A stretch of 64,000 nucleotides of DNA, taken from the NCBI GenBank assembly GCA_002919265.1, contig PKEY01000070.1, forward strand, positions 1-64,000. The letters are read 5' to 3'. The notes beneath the pieces are model-generated. The model was not told the DNA's origin and searched no databases. It was given only the letters and a program-made list of their open reading frames with translations. How positions within the stretch are numbered: the stretch's first letter is position 1; the number at the start of each line of letters is the position of its first letter. Of this stretch, positions 29,303 to 39,420 are shown in pieces. The DNA is from Hyphomicrobiaceae bacterium (lineage in GTDB: Bacteria; Pseudomonadota; Alphaproteobacteria; Rhizobiales; Hyphomicrobiaceae). The position numbers and the translations under genes are program-made.

Positions 29303-30925
29303 ATGACCAGACCCATCGACCCCGATCTCGCAGCTGCTGCTCACCAGTCTCGTGCCTGGCCGTTCGAGGAGGCGCGCCGTGTTATTCAGCGCCTCGAGAA
29401 GCTCAAAGCCGGGCCGGAGAAAACGGTGATCTTCGAGACGGGCTATGGGCCGTCGGGGCTTCCGCACATCGGCACGTTTGGCGAGGTCGCGCGCACAAGC
29501 ATGGTGCGTCACGCCTTCGAAATTCTGACTGAAGGCAAGTGGAAGACACGCCTCATCTGCTTCTCGGACGACATGGACGGCATGCGGAAGGTGCCGGACA
29601 ACGTGCCGAACAAGGAGATGCTGCAACAGCATCTCAACAAGCCGCTGACCAGCGTTCCCGATCCCTTCGGCAAATACGAGAGCTTCGCGCATCACAACAA
29701 CGCGATGCTACGGGCTTTTCTTGACCGGTTCGGCTTCGACTACGAGTTCTACTCGGCGACGGAATGCTATCGCTCCGGCCGGTTCGACGCGACGCTGCTT
29801 AAAATGCTCGAGGTGTACGACCAGGTGAAGGAGATCATCCTTCCCACACTCGGGCCGGAGCGGCGTGCGACCTACTCGCCGTTCCTGCCAATTTGCCCGC
29901 GTACGGGCCGCGTCCTGCAAGTTCCCACGGTGGAACGGCACCCGGACAAGGGCACTATCGTCTACATCGATCCGGAAACGGGTGAGAAAGTCGAGACGCC
30001 GGTCACTGGCGGCCGTGTAAAGTGCCAGTGGAAGGCGGATTGGGCTCTGCGCTGGACCGCCCTCGGCGTCGACTACGAGATGGCCGGCAAGGACCTGACA
30101 GACTCGGTGATACTATCGTCGAAGATTTGCCGCGTACTTGGCGGAACGCCGCCCGAGGGCTTCATCTACGAGCTGTTCCTCGATGAGAAGGGCCAGAAGA
30201 TCTCGAAGTCGATCGGCAATGGCCTCACCATCGAGGAGTGGCTGACCTACGCCACTCCGGAGAGCCTAGCGCTGTTCATGTTCCAGAAGCCGCGCTCGGC
30301 AAAGCGGCTCTACTTCGACGTCATTCCGCGCACGGTCGATGAGTACCTGCAGCTCTTGGCGGCCTATCCGAACCAAGGGCCGAAAGAGAAGCTCGACAAT
30401 CCGGTATGGCACATTCACGCGGGTGAGCCGCCGGCAGCCGAATTGCCGATCAGCTATGGCCTGCTCCTGAACCTGGTCGCCGCATCCAACGCGGAAGACA
30501 AGGATGTGTTGTGGGGTTTCATTCGCCGCCTCGCGCCGGATGCGACGCCGGAGAAATACCCCGTGCTCGACCGGCTTGCCGAGTACGCGGTGGCCTATTA
30601 TCGTGACTTTGTTCGGCCGACAAAGAAGTACCGCTTGCCGAACGACACGGAGCGGCACGCGCTCGAAGTCCTGGAAAAGGAGCTTGCCGCCGCTCCCCCG
30701 AATGCGAGCGCGGAAGACCTGCAGAACATCGTCTACGAGGTTGGCAAGGCCAATGGCTTTGCGGACCGGCTACGCGACTGGTTCCGTGCCATCTACGAGG
30801 TGCTGCTCGGTCAGTCCCAAGGGCCGCGGTTCGGCTCGTTCATCGAGCTTTACGGAATTGAGAACACGCGGGTGTTGATCCGAAAAGGCCTTGCCGGCGA
30901 GTTGGCGGCTGAGACTGCAGCTTAG
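29303..30925 (+). CDS. lysK: Class I lysyl-tRNA synthetase
   Basis: 540 aa; HIGH-like [41 protein letters not shown] motif: class I (LysRS1) rather than class II. Confidence 0.93.
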   Translation: MTRPIDPDLAAAAHQSRAWPFEEARRVIQRLEKLKAGPEKTVIFETGYGPSGLPHIGTFGEVARTSMVRHAFEILTEGKWKTRLICFSDDMDGMRKVPDNVPNKEMLQQHLNKPLTSVPDPFGKYESFAHHNNAMLRAFLDRFGFDYEFYSATECYRSGRFDATLLKMLEVYDQVKEIILPTLGPERRATYSPFLPICPRTGRVLQVPTVERHPDKGTIVYIDPETGEKVETPVTGGRVKCQWKADWALRWTALGVDYEMAGKDLTDSVILSSKICRVLGGTPPEGFIYELFLDEKGQKISKSIGNGLTIEEWLTYATPESLALFMFQKPRSAKRLYFDVIPRTVDEYLQLLAAYPNQGPKEKLDNPVWHIHAGEPPAAELPISYGLLLNLVAASNAEDKDVLWGFIRRLAPDATPEKYPVLDRLAEYAVAYYRDFVRPTKKYRLPNDTERHALEVLEKELAAAPPNASAEDLQNIVYEVGKANGFADRLRDWFRAIYEVLLGQSQGPRFGSFIELYGIENTRVLIRKGLAGELAAETAA

Positions 30926-30928
30926 CGA

Positions 30929-32698
30929 CTACGCCGACGAAACTGCCCGGCGGCGCCGGGCAGTGAACGAGTTCACCTCTCCGCTACGGTCGAGCAGCGC
31001 CGACAAGTCCAACTGCCAAATATGGGCGAGGATGCGAAGAAAGCGCTCCTCACGTTCGCGAACCTGGACGGGCGTCCAGACCTCAGCTTCCTGAACCTCT
31101 CGGGTCAGCGCCGGCATCTCACCTTGCGCGTACTTGAAGTAGATCGCCTTCTTGCGGGCGAAATCCTGGTTGCTGGCCTTATCGTTCTGGGTACGCCGGA
31201 CGAGCACAAGGTTTCCGAGCGACTGCGTCAAGTACTCGCGCTCGTCGTTGTCAGGAAACCACTGGCGCCATTGTCCATTCCGTCCCGGACTTTGCGGCAG
31301 AACATGCTCAACAGTCCAATCCGCGGGATCAAGGTTCTGTGGCGCGCCTGCCAGCTCGTCGTTAAGGCGTAGAAGCACCAGTTTGCACGTCTGTGGATGC
31401 CGCTCGTGGAGGTTTCTCAAGTTGTATGTGATGTGCCGCTGCTCGTCGGCCGTCAGCTTACAGGGTGATAGGTCTGCATCGAACAGAGTGCCGTCATCGA
31501 TGGCAGACATCACGCCGGAAAATCGTGCCGCACGCTTGCCTGCGCCAATGCAAAGCAGGCGGAGCGCAAAGGAGAATCGCTCCATAAGCTCAAGAAACCG
31601 CAGAATTTCCGCGGGGTTTGCCCGATAGCGGGTTAGCCACTTCATCGTTGGCGGCACCCATTCCGAGCTACCAAGCCATTTGAGATAGCGAAGTCGGCGC
31701 GTGATTTCCGCGGATTCCGGAGCGCCCTCGTGGATACCGCGGCAAATCATCTCGAAGGCTTCGCTCGCGGGGAGGAAAAGGTTCGTCATGAACCTTTCGC
31801 TCCCACCTGCCTGTTCCCGAACAGCACGGATTCCGGCGATAATCGGCAGCCGGCCTTTCCCCTCAATGACGCGTAAATGACTGAAGAACGCGTCGAACTC
31901 CTCGCCAAGCCGCCTTTCTGTCGCGTTCCATAGCGCGAGCATTGTCTCAGCGATTTCGGGTCTCAGTCCGCTCAGAACCTCTGCCTTGATGATGTCCTTG
32001 CGTGCCAGCGGCCGCCCGCGATCATTGAGCACGGAAAACATGCGATGGCCGTGGTCGATGTCATTCGCGACGATGACGACGGCGTGACATCGCGTCAGCA
32101 AGTAATCGGCGAGCTTCCATCGTTCCGCAGGCGACAAACCCTGAAGCTCTGCCAGGAAATGATCGCGCACTTCGAGGATCGCCTCAGCGCTCGGTTCGAG
32201 GCTATCGCCGTCAGGCTCAGCCCGGCGGCCCTGTGCCGCAGCCACACAGAGGCCGATGACATCGTTATCGCAGCCGCGGAGCTGCAGGCGGCTCGTCGCA
32301 CCCACTGGATTCCCGGTCACATTGATGAGACCGTCCAGCTTCGCAGACCACGGCAGGCCGTCTTGCTGCGCCAGATCTCGCAGTACGGCAATGAGGATTG
32401 TCAGCGTGATCAGCCTCTGCTGGCCGTCGACGATCTCCAGCGTACGTGGCGTACGAGGGAGACCGTTGCGCCATTCTGCCTGTGCTCCCGCGTCGGTGAG
32501 CAGGATGGCGCCCAAGAAATAATCAGCTTCGGCGAGCTCGTCCCCATCGCCGATGGCCAGAAAAATGTCATCGAGGAGCTGGCCGGCCTCCTTCGTGGTC
32601 CAGGAGTATCGGCGCTGATAGGGTGGGACCGTGTAGCGGAAGGGATCGGAGAACAGCTCGATGATGCGAAGGGGCGCAGTGAAAAGGTTTGGGAACAT
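30929..32698 (-). CDS. DUF262 and HNH (DUF1524-like) domain protein, GmrSD-like
   Basis: DUF262 hallmarks FRYTVPPYQRRYSWTTKEAGQLLDDI, FLGAILL, IVDGQQRLITLTIL; C-terminal WTVEHVLPQSPGRN...LGNLVLVRRTQNDKASNQDFARKK. Confidence 0.88.
   Translation of the reverse strand: MFPNLFTAPLRIIELFSDPFRYTVPPYQRRYSWTTKEAGQLLDDIFLAIGDGDELAEADYFLGAILLTDAGAQAEWRNGLPRTPRTLEIVDGQQRLITLTILIAVLRDLAQQDGLPWSAKLDGLINVTGNPVGATSRLQLRGCDNDVIGLCVAAAQGRRAEPDGDSLEPSAEAILEVRDHFLAELQGLSPAERWKLADYLLTRCHAVVIVANDIDHGHRMFSVLNDRGRPLARKDIIKAEVLSGLRPEIAETMLALWNATERRLGEEFDAFFSHLRVIEGKGRLPIIAGIRAVREQAGGSERFMTNLFLPASEAFEMICRGIHEGAPESAEITRRLRYLKWLGSSEWVPPTMKWLTRYRANPAEILRFLELMERFSFALRLLCIGAGKRAARFSGVMSAIDDGTLFDADLSPCKLTADEQRHITYNLRNLHERHPQTCKLVLLRLNDELAGAPQNLDPADWTVEHVLPQSPGRNGQWRQWFPDNDEREYLTQSLGNLVLVRRTQNDKASNQDFARKKAIYFKYAQGEMPALTREVQEAEVWTPVQVREREERFLRILAHIWQLDLSALLDRSGEVNSFTARRRRAVSSA
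30943..30963. terminator. Strong GC hairpin between convergent lysK and DUF262 gene
   Basis: ctgcccggc-ggc-gccgggcag, perfect 9-bp stem, no T-tract; overlaps the 3' end of the minus-strand CDS. Confidence 0.5.
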
Positions 32699-32855
32699 CG
32701 GGTACTTGTCGTTGGGGCGAAAGGGACGCCCGGCTGTGTGATCCAAAGGAGGACGTTAACACCCGCTTTGCGACAGAAACAGGCCGAAATGCCGAATTTC
32801 TCGGCACTTGTACATAAGTTGAAGCCCTGACAGGGGCTCTCAGATCAGGGAATCC

Positions 32856-33236
32856 ATGGTGAGCGACTTTGGCGACGAGCGAGTAGGCGTGCTCGTCTAC
32901 AAGATTTTGCCCGAGTCAGACTGGCAGGAAGCCTGCCGGTTAGGAAAATACTTCGGGTCTGAAGATGATTTGCGTGACGGATTCATCCACCTCTCCGCTG
33001 GACATCAGGTGGCTGGAACAGCTGCGCGCCATTTCCGAGGGATGAAGAACCTGATCCTTGTCGCATTTGCCGCCGGCGATCTGGGCGATGGCCTCAAGTG
33101 GGAGCCTTCACGAGGCGGAGACCTGTTCCCGCACCTTTATGGCCCGCTTCCCACAAACGCCGCTCTCTGGACCAAGCCATTACCGCTTGGCGCTGATGGC
33201 GTGCCTGTCACGCCGGAGGAGGTCAACGCATGTTGA
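32856..33236 (+). CDS. DUF952 domain-containing protein
   Basis: VYKILPESDWQEACRLGKYFGSEDDLRDGFIHLSAGHQVAGTAARHF pattern; upstream of pyrD. Confidence 0.85.
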   Translation: MVSDFGDERVGVLVYKILPESDWQEACRLGKYFGSEDDLRDGFIHLSAGHQVAGTAARHFRGMKNLILVAFAAGDLGDGLKWEPSRGGDLFPHLYGPLPTNAALWTKPLPLGADGVPVTPEEVNAC

Positions 33237-34324
33237 GAACGACCATCGAGCTGGCACGGCCGCTGCTGTTCGCACTCGATCCGGAGAACGCGCACGAGCT
33301 GACTCTCAGGTCGCTGGAAGCGGGCATCTATCCACGAGCAAGGAAGCTGGATGATCCGCGGCTGTCGGTCAAACTATGGGACTGCGAATTTCCCAATCCG
33401 ATCGGCATCGCAGCCGGGTTCGACAAAGATGCGCGCGTGCCTGACGCCATTCTGCGAATTGGATTTGGCTTTGCCGAGGTCGGCAGCGTCACCCCTCGCC
33501 CTCAGGTCGGGAACCCGCGGCCGCGCGTTTTCCGACTTATCAGTGAACGGGCCATCATCAATCGACTCGGCTTCAACAGCGCGGGCCATGAGGTCGTTCT
33601 CAAGCGTCTGCAGCAGCGCGCGCGAGTTGGTGTGGTCGGCGTCAACCTCGGGGCGAACAAGGAAAGCGCAGACCGCACGGCCGATTATGTGCTGGGGATC
33701 GAAAGGTTCTACGACGTGGCGAGCTACCTCGCCGTGAACATCTCCTCGCCCAACACACCAGGCTTGCGGGATCTGCAAGCCCCGGCGGCGCTCGATGACC
33801 TGCTCAGCCGCGTAATGGCTGCAAGGGAGCACCGTTCGAGCAGCAGCGGCAGGCGTGTGCCGATCATTGTGAAGATTGCGCCCGACATCGCCGAACAGGA
33901 CCTGCCCGCCATCACCGAGCGATTGCTGAAGCACAACGTCGACGGCATTGCCGTTTCGAACACCACGCTCACTCGGCCAGGGTTAGTCAACACACCGATT
34001 GCGCAACAGGCCGGAGGATTGTCCGGGCGGCCGCTGTTTCACCGCTCGACCGTCATGCTCGCTCGCGTTTATCAGCTCACTGGCGGTCGCATTCCGCTCA
34101 TCGGCGTCGGTGGTATCGACAGTCCTGAGGCTGCGCTGGCAAAGATCGAGGCCGGGGCGACTCTGATTCAGCTCTATACCGGGCTCGTCTACGAAGGCCC
34201 GGGCTTGATCGAGAAGATCAAGGAGCACCTCGTATCCGCCGTCGCGTGTGCAAACGCGCCCAGTTACACGGCGTTGGTTGGGCGTAGGGCCGACGAATGG
34301 GCGCGAAAATCACTCGATGGATGA
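33230..34324 (+). CDS. pyrD: Quinone-dependent dihydroorotate dehydrogenase
   Basis: FPNPIGIAAGFDKDARVPD, SVTPRPQVGNPRPRVFRL, VNISSPNTPGLRDLQ, GVGGIDSPEAALAKIEAGATLIQLYTGLVYEGP. Confidence 0.96.
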   Translation: MLRTTIELARPLLFALDPENAHELTLRSLEAGIYPRARKLDDPRLSVKLWDCEFPNPIGIAAGFDKDARVPDAILRIGFGFAEVGSVTPRPQVGNPRPRVFRLISERAIINRLGFNSAGHEVVLKRLQQRARVGVVGVNLGANKESADRTADYVLGIERFYDVASYLAVNISSPNTPGLRDLQAPAALDDLLSRVMAAREHRSSSSGRRVPIIVKIAPDIAEQDLPAITERLLKHNVDGIAVSNTTLTRPGLVNTPIAQQAGGLSGRPLFHRSTVMLARVYQLTGGRIPLIGVGGIDSPEAALAKIEAGATLIQLYTGLVYEGPGLIEKIKEHLVSAVACANAPSYTALVGRRADEWARKSLDG

Positions 34325-34327
34325 CGT

Positions 34328-35698
34328 CTAGTGAGCCTGCGCGGGCGGATGGAATGCCGCTCGCTCCAAGGCCGAAAAGCGCGCCATCAGCGACACCGCT
34401 CGGACAACGTTGAATATGAGCATCGACACCCACAGCCCGTGATTGGCGTAAAGCGGCTGCAGCACCGCCCAGACCGCAAAGAAGATCAGCACGCTCAACA
34501 ACATCATGTTGCGCATGTCGGCGGTGCGCGTCGCGCCAATGAAGATGCCATCGAGCTGATAACACCAGACACCGACAATTGGCAGCAACGCCGCCCACAC
34601 CAGATACTCGCGGGACGCGACGCGCACGTCCGCGCTGGTGGTCATGAAGTCAATGATCGCGGGGCCTGCAAGCCAGATGACGAGCGAGAGCAGTGCGCCC
34701 GTTAGCGCTGCCCAGATGGTCGACAGGCGAACAGCCTCCCGGAACCGCTGCTGCGCCCGCGCCCCAATCGCCCTACCGACGAGGCTTTCGGCGGCGAACG
34801 CAAAGCCGTCGAGCAAATAGATGGCCACCATCGTGATCGAATTGAGCACGGCGTTGGCGGCGAGGATCACGTCTCCCGATCGTGCGCCCTGCGCCGTAAA
34901 GAAGACGACTACGGTCAATGCCAGGGCTGTTCGGATCATGATGTCAGTGTTGACCTGGAACGTGCGCCGCAAACGCGCGAGGTCCAGTACCTGCCTCAAA
35001 TCTGCTCGGTAGCCGCGCCGAGCGAGAATGGCCCAGGTGAGATAGAGACCAAGAAACGTTGCCGCCCATTCGGCGATGAGCGCGGCAGCTCCCACGCCGG
35101 CGACACCGAGTCCGAGGCCGACGACGAACAGGACGGCCAACAGCATATTGAGGACGTTCAGGAATATCTGGATCACAAAAGCGAGGCCGGCCCGCCCCAT
35201 GCCGATAAACCAGCCCAGCAGCGCAAAGTTGATGAGGCCCGCAGGCGCCGCCCAGATGCGGATCGAGAAGTAGGTGTAGGCTGCTTTCTCAACGGCTTCC
35301 GAGGCGCCCATCACGTAGAAAGCGGTGAGCGCTATGAGGCTTTGCCCAGCGATCATCGCCAGACCGGCAGCGCCTGCGATCAGGAGCGCGCGATGAAGGT
35401 TGGCCGCGATCTCGACGCCATCCTGGGCCCCAAGGGCCTGCGCCGTGAGGCCCGTGGTCCCCATCCGCAGAAAGCCGAAAACCCAATAAAGATAGCTGAA
35501 GATGGTCGCCCCGACGGCCACGCCGCCTATGAGATAGGCCTCACCCAGTTGCCCCACCACCACCGTATCGACGAAGCCGATCAGCGGCACCGTCGCATTG
35601 GAGATCATGATGGGAAGAGCAATGGTCACCACATCGCGGTGACCAATCGGCCTGGCACTTGCGAGGGGCTGCCGCTCCTCGGAAACATTGGCGCTCAT
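34328..35698 (-). CDS. MATE family efflux transporter (DinF-like)
   Basis: 12-TM protein, IALPIMISNATVPLIGFVDTVVVGQLGEAYLIGGVAVGATIFSYLYWVFGFLRMGTTGLTAQA. Confidence 0.92.
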   Translation of the reverse strand: MSANVSEERQPLASARPIGHRDVVTIALPIMISNATVPLIGFVDTVVVGQLGEAYLIGGVAVGATIFSYLYWVFGFLRMGTTGLTAQALGAQDGVEIAANLHRALLIAGAAGLAMIAGQSLIALTAFYVMGASEAVEKAAYTYFSIRIWAAPAGLINFALLGWFIGMGRAGLAFVIQIFLNVLNMLLAVLFVVGLGLGVAGVGAAALIAEWAATFLGLYLTWAILARRGYRADLRQVLDLARLRRTFQVNTDIMIRTALALTVVVFFTAQGARSGDVILAANAVLNSITMVAIYLLDGFAFAAESLVGRAIGARAQQRFREAVRLSTIWAALTGALLSLVIWLAGPAIIDFMTTSADVRVASREYLVWAALLPIVGVWCYQLDGIFIGATRTADMRNMMLLSVLIFFAVWAVLQPLYANHGLWVSMLIFNVVRAVSLMARFSALERAAFHPPAQAH

Positions 35699-35716
35699 GA
35701 TCGCAGGCGGCCCTGA

Positions 35717-35992
35717 TCAATTTTTGTCGGAACGGCGGGCCATGCCGATAAGACGTGCAATGAACCAGATCGGGAACACGATTACTGCGCCAATGAGGAA
35801 GTACTGCAGCAGCCACTCCAGCGAGGCAAATCCCAGATCGAAGATCCGACGCACCATGACGTCGAGACGGTGGAGAAAATCCCAGGGCGTGATATCGAGC
35901 GCCGACAGGACGACCCCGACCACGACTGAAAGCAGTGCCAGCCGGATGAGGACACCGACGGGGTTGCCGCCAAAAAATTGATTGCCTTGCAT
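35717..35992 (-). CDS. Small membrane protein, DUF6460-like
   Basis: MQGNQFFGGNPVGVLIRLALLSVVVGVVLSALDITPWDFLHRLDVMVRRIFDLGFASLEWLLQYFLIGAVIVFPIWFIARL; two TM segments. Confidence 0.6.
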   Translation of the reverse strand: MQGNQFFGGNPVGVLIRLALLSVVVGVVLSALDITPWDFLHRLDVMVRRIFDLGFASLEWLLQYFLIGAVIVFPIWFIARLIGMARRSDKN

Positions 35993-36125
35993 GATCCGGA
36001 GCCTCGTGGTGAGCCGTTGCGCTGCAGCGGAGCGCCCTGCCCTCGCGCGCAAGCTGCCTCTAGCATAGTTCTCTCGGGGACTGAACCTGAACCGCTGAGG
36101 AGCCGCAGACTGGACCCGAAGAGAA

Positions 36126-38681
36126 ATGCGTAGGAAGCGTCCGGGTGCCCCATCCGTGTCAGGCGGACACGGCGCCGAGCCATTGCTGCCAGAGCCTTTT
36201 GCTCGCTGGTTTGCCTCGCGCGGCTGGACGTTGCGCGAGCATCAGCGCGCGCTGCTGGAGAAGGCGCGCGAGCGGCGGTCCACGCTTCTCATCGCCCCAA
36301 CCGGCGCGGGCAAGACACTTGCCGGCTTTCTTCCCAGCCTTGTCGAGCTGACAACAGGCGTCTTGCCCCGTCGCGGCGCAGGTCTCCACACCCTCTACAT
36401 TTCGCCGCTCAAGGCGCTTGCGGTCGACGTCGCACGCAATTTGCTTACCCCAGTCGAAGAGATGCAGCTGCCCGTCCGCATCGAAACCCGAACGGGCGAC
36501 ACCTCAGTGGGCAAGCGGCAACGGCAGCGCTTCCGGCCTCCCGACTTCCTTCTGACCACACCCGAGCAGCTCGCGCTTCTCCTGAGTTACGCGGATTCGG
36601 CGTACCTTTTCGCAGATCTGCGAATGATTGTGCTTGACGAGTTGCATGCGCTCGTCGGTTCGAAGCGCGGAGATTTGCTGGCGCTCGACCTGGCCCGTCT
36701 CGGCACCATTGCCCCGGACGCCATTCGGATCGGCCTGTCGGCGACGGTCGCGCGACCGTCCGAGTTGCGAGCGTTTCTTCAGCGCCAAACTGATCCGCAG
36801 CACGCCATCTACCTAGCCGATCTCGTGGTTACGAGCGGCGGGGCCAAACCGGATGTCCGGCTTCTCGAAAGCGAAAACCCTCTGCCGTGGGCGGGGCACA
36901 CCGCACGCTACGCGGTTCACGACATCTACGCCGCGATCAAGGCGCATCGCATGTCGATTTTGTTCGTAAACACGCGCATGCAGGCCGAGCTGTTGTTCCA
37001 CGAGCTCTGGCGGATCAACGACGACAACCTGCCGATCGCGCTCCACCACGGGTCGCTGGATGCCACCCAGCGACGTAAGGTCGAAGCGGCCATGGCTGCG
37101 GGCCGTCTGCGAGCCGTCGTCGCGACCTCCACCCTCGATCTCGGCATCGACTGGGGTGATGTGGACCTTGTCATCAACGTCGGCGCACCCAAAGGCGCGA
37201 GCCGCCTTATTCAACGCATTGGCCGCGCCAATCACCGCCTCGATGAGCCCTCCAAGGCCCTGCTCGTGCCATCGAACCGCTTCGAGGTGCTCGAATGTCA
37301 GGCCGCACGCGATGCAGCGCTGGCTGGCGTGCAGGACGTGGTGCTGACGCGCACGGGCGCGTTGGACGTGCTTGCCCAGCATGTCATGGGTGTGGCCGCG
37401 GCAGGGCCGTTCAACCCTGAGGAGCTGTATTCCGAAATCACCTCGGCGCAGCCCTACGCCCACCTCAGCCGCAGCGATTTCGATCGCGTCGTCGACTTCG
37501 TGGCAACTGGCGGATACGCGCTGCGCACCTACGAGCGTTATGCTCGCCTCAAGCCCACGGGCGATGGACGCTTACGCCTCGCACATCCACGCCTCGCACA
37601 ACAGTACCGGATGAACGTCGGGACAATTATCGATGCGCCGATGCTCCGCGTGCGCTTGGTGGGCCGCAAGCGCGGACCGCCCGGCCATCCGTCCAGGCTC
37701 ATGGGTGGTCGTGTGCTTGGCGAAATCGACGAGATGTTCGTCGCCGAGCTGAGCATTGGCGATACGTTCGTCTTTGGTGGCGAGGTTGTAAGATTCGAGG
37801 GCCTGCGCGAAACAGAGGTGTTCGTCTCACGCGCCACGGACGACGAACCTAAAATCCCGAGCTATCCCGGCGGGAAGTTTCCGCTTTCCACACACCTTGC
37901 CTCGCGCGTGCGCACGATGCTGGCTGACCCGAAATCCTGGGCCAGCTTGCCGGAGCCGGTGGCTGAGTGGCTTGAAATTCAACAGAGAAGATCGGTCATT
38001 CCGTCGCCGGATGAAGTGCTGGTCGAGACCTTCCCACACGGCAAGCGGCATCACCTCGTGATCTACTCGTTCGAAGGTCGCCTTGCCCATCAGACGCTTG
38101 GCATGTTGCTGACACGTAGGCTGGAGCGGGCCCGAGCCAGACCGCTGGGCTTCGTTGCCAACGATTACGGACTTGCTGTCTGGACCGCGGCCGACCTTTC
38201 AGCTCTCATTGCGCAAGGCGCACTTAACCTCGCGAACCTCTTCGACGAGGACATGCTGGGCGACGACCTCGAAGCGTGGCTTGCGGAATCGAACCTGATG
38301 AAGCGCACGTTCCGCATGTGTGCGGTTATCGCCGGCCTCATCGAACGCCGCCATCCAGGTCGCGAAAAAACAGGCCGGCAGATTACGTTTTCCGCCGATC
38401 TCATCTACGACGTGCTACGGCGACATGACCCCAACCACATTCTGCTCGAAGCCGCATGGGCCGACGCCGCAACGGGCTTGCTGGATGTCGCACGCCTCGG
38501 CGATTTCCTTCGCCGCATAAAAGGACGAATCAGGCATCAATCGTTGTCGAGTGTTTCGCCGCTCGCCGTGCCCATCCTGCTCGAGATCGGGCGAGAGCCG
38601 GTTCACGGTGCGGCGCGCGAGGGGTTACTGCGAGATGCTGCGGAAGCCCTCATTGCGGAGGCGGTTGGAGAAGAGGGTTGA
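36126..38681 (+). CDS. Ligase-associated DNA damage response DEXH-box helicase (Lhr-like)
   Basis: APTGAGKTLAGFLPSL, DELHAL, STLDLGIDWGDVDLVINVGAPKGASRLIQRIGRANHR; Lhr-family C-terminal; about 851 aa. Confidence 0.93.
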   Translation: MRRKRPGAPSVSGGHGAEPLLPEPFARWFASRGWTLREHQRALLEKARERRSTLLIAPTGAGKTLAGFLPSLVELTTGVLPRRGAGLHTLYISPLKALAVDVARNLLTPVEEMQLPVRIETRTGDTSVGKRQRQRFRPPDFLLTTPEQLALLLSYADSAYLFADLRMIVLDELHALVGSKRGDLLALDLARLGTIAPDAIRIGLSATVARPSELRAFLQRQTDPQHAIYLADLVVTSGGAKPDVRLLESENPLPWAGHTARYAVHDIYAAIKAHRMSILFVNTRMQAELLFHELWRINDDNLPIALHHGSLDATQRRKVEAAMAAGRLRAVVATSTLDLGIDWGDVDLVINVGAPKGASRLIQRIGRANHRLDEPSKALLVPSNRFEVLECQAARDAALAGVQDVVLTRTGALDVLAQHVMGVAAAGPFNPEELYSEITSAQPYAHLSRSDFDRVVDFVATGGYALRTYERYARLKPTGDGRLRLAHPRLAQQYRMNVGTIIDAPMLRVRLVGRKRGPPGHPSRLMGGRVLGEIDEMFVAELSIGDTFVFGGEVVRFEGLRETEVFVSRATDDEPKIPSYPGGKFPLSTHLASRVRTMLADPKSWASLPEPVAEWLEIQQRRSVIPSPDEVLVETFPHGKRHHLVIYSFEGRLAHQTLGMLLTRRLERARARPLGFVANDYGLAVWTAADLSALIAQGALNLANLFDEDMLGDDLEAWLAESNLMKRTFRMCAVIAGLIERRHPGREKTGRQITFSADLIYDVLRRHDPNHILLEAAWADAATGLLDVARLGDFLRRIKGRIRHQSLSSVSPLAVPILLEIGREPVHGAAREGLLRDAAEALIAEAVGEEG

Positions 38682-39403
38682 TGTTGGGGCTGAAGCCGGA
38701 GCGTTTCGATCTCGGTGAGTTTATGACGCAGCCGATTACGCTGTGTGGCAAGTCATTCCTGGCGGACCAGTCGGGGGCGCTTTACTGGCCAGTCGAAAAA
38801 ACGCTCATCGTCGCCGATCTGCATTTGGAAAAGGGCTCCGCCCACGCCAGTCGCGGTACGTTTCTGCCGCCTTACGATACACGCCAGACGTTGCTCCGCC
38901 TGGCCGAGGTCATCGACCGTCTCGAATCTGAAACCGTCATCGCTTTGGGTGACAGCTTCCATGATGGCGGCGCGGCTGAACGCCTTTGCGATGAGGATTT
39001 GCAGATCCTGAAAATTATTCAGGAGGATCGGCGCTGGATCTGGATCACGGGCAACCATGATCCTTCGATCCCGGAGGAATTCGGTGGCCAGCGTTTCGAG
39101 GAGTTTGATCTTGGCGGGATCAAGTTGCGGCATGAGCCACGGCCCGGCGGCATCACGCACGAGATCGCGGGCCACATGCACCCCGCCGCGCGCATTTCCA
39201 TCCACGGCACGTCAATCCGGCGGCCATGCTTCGTCGGTAATGGTTTGCGCCTGATCCTTCCTGCCTTTGGCGCGTATACGGGGGGCCTGAACGTCCTCGA
39301 TGACGCTTTCCTCCCCTATTTCGGGAATGACGGCTTGAGTGTCTGGATCCGCGGTGAGGAGGGTCTCTACCCCATTGCGACGCGACTACTGCGGCGCGAC
39401 TGA
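38681..39403 (+). CDS. pdeM: Ligase-associated DNA damage response endonuclease PdeM-like metallophosphatase
   Basis: TLIVADLHLEKGSA, LGDSFHDGG, WITGNHDP, GHMHPAARI metallophosphatase motifs; TGATG overlap with helicase. Confidence 0.9.
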   Translation: MLGLKPERFDLGEFMTQPITLCGKSFLADQSGALYWPVEKTLIVADLHLEKGSAHASRGTFLPPYDTRQTLLRLAEVIDRLESETVIALGDSFHDGGAAERLCDEDLQILKIIQEDRRWIWITGNHDPSIPEEFGGQRFEEFDLGGIKLRHEPRPGGITHEIAGHMHPAARISIHGTSIRRPCFVGNGLRLILPAFGAYTGGLNVLDDAFLPYFGNDGLSVWIRGEEGLYPIATRLLRRD

Positions 39404-39420
39404 TCTGTGGTACCTGATAC

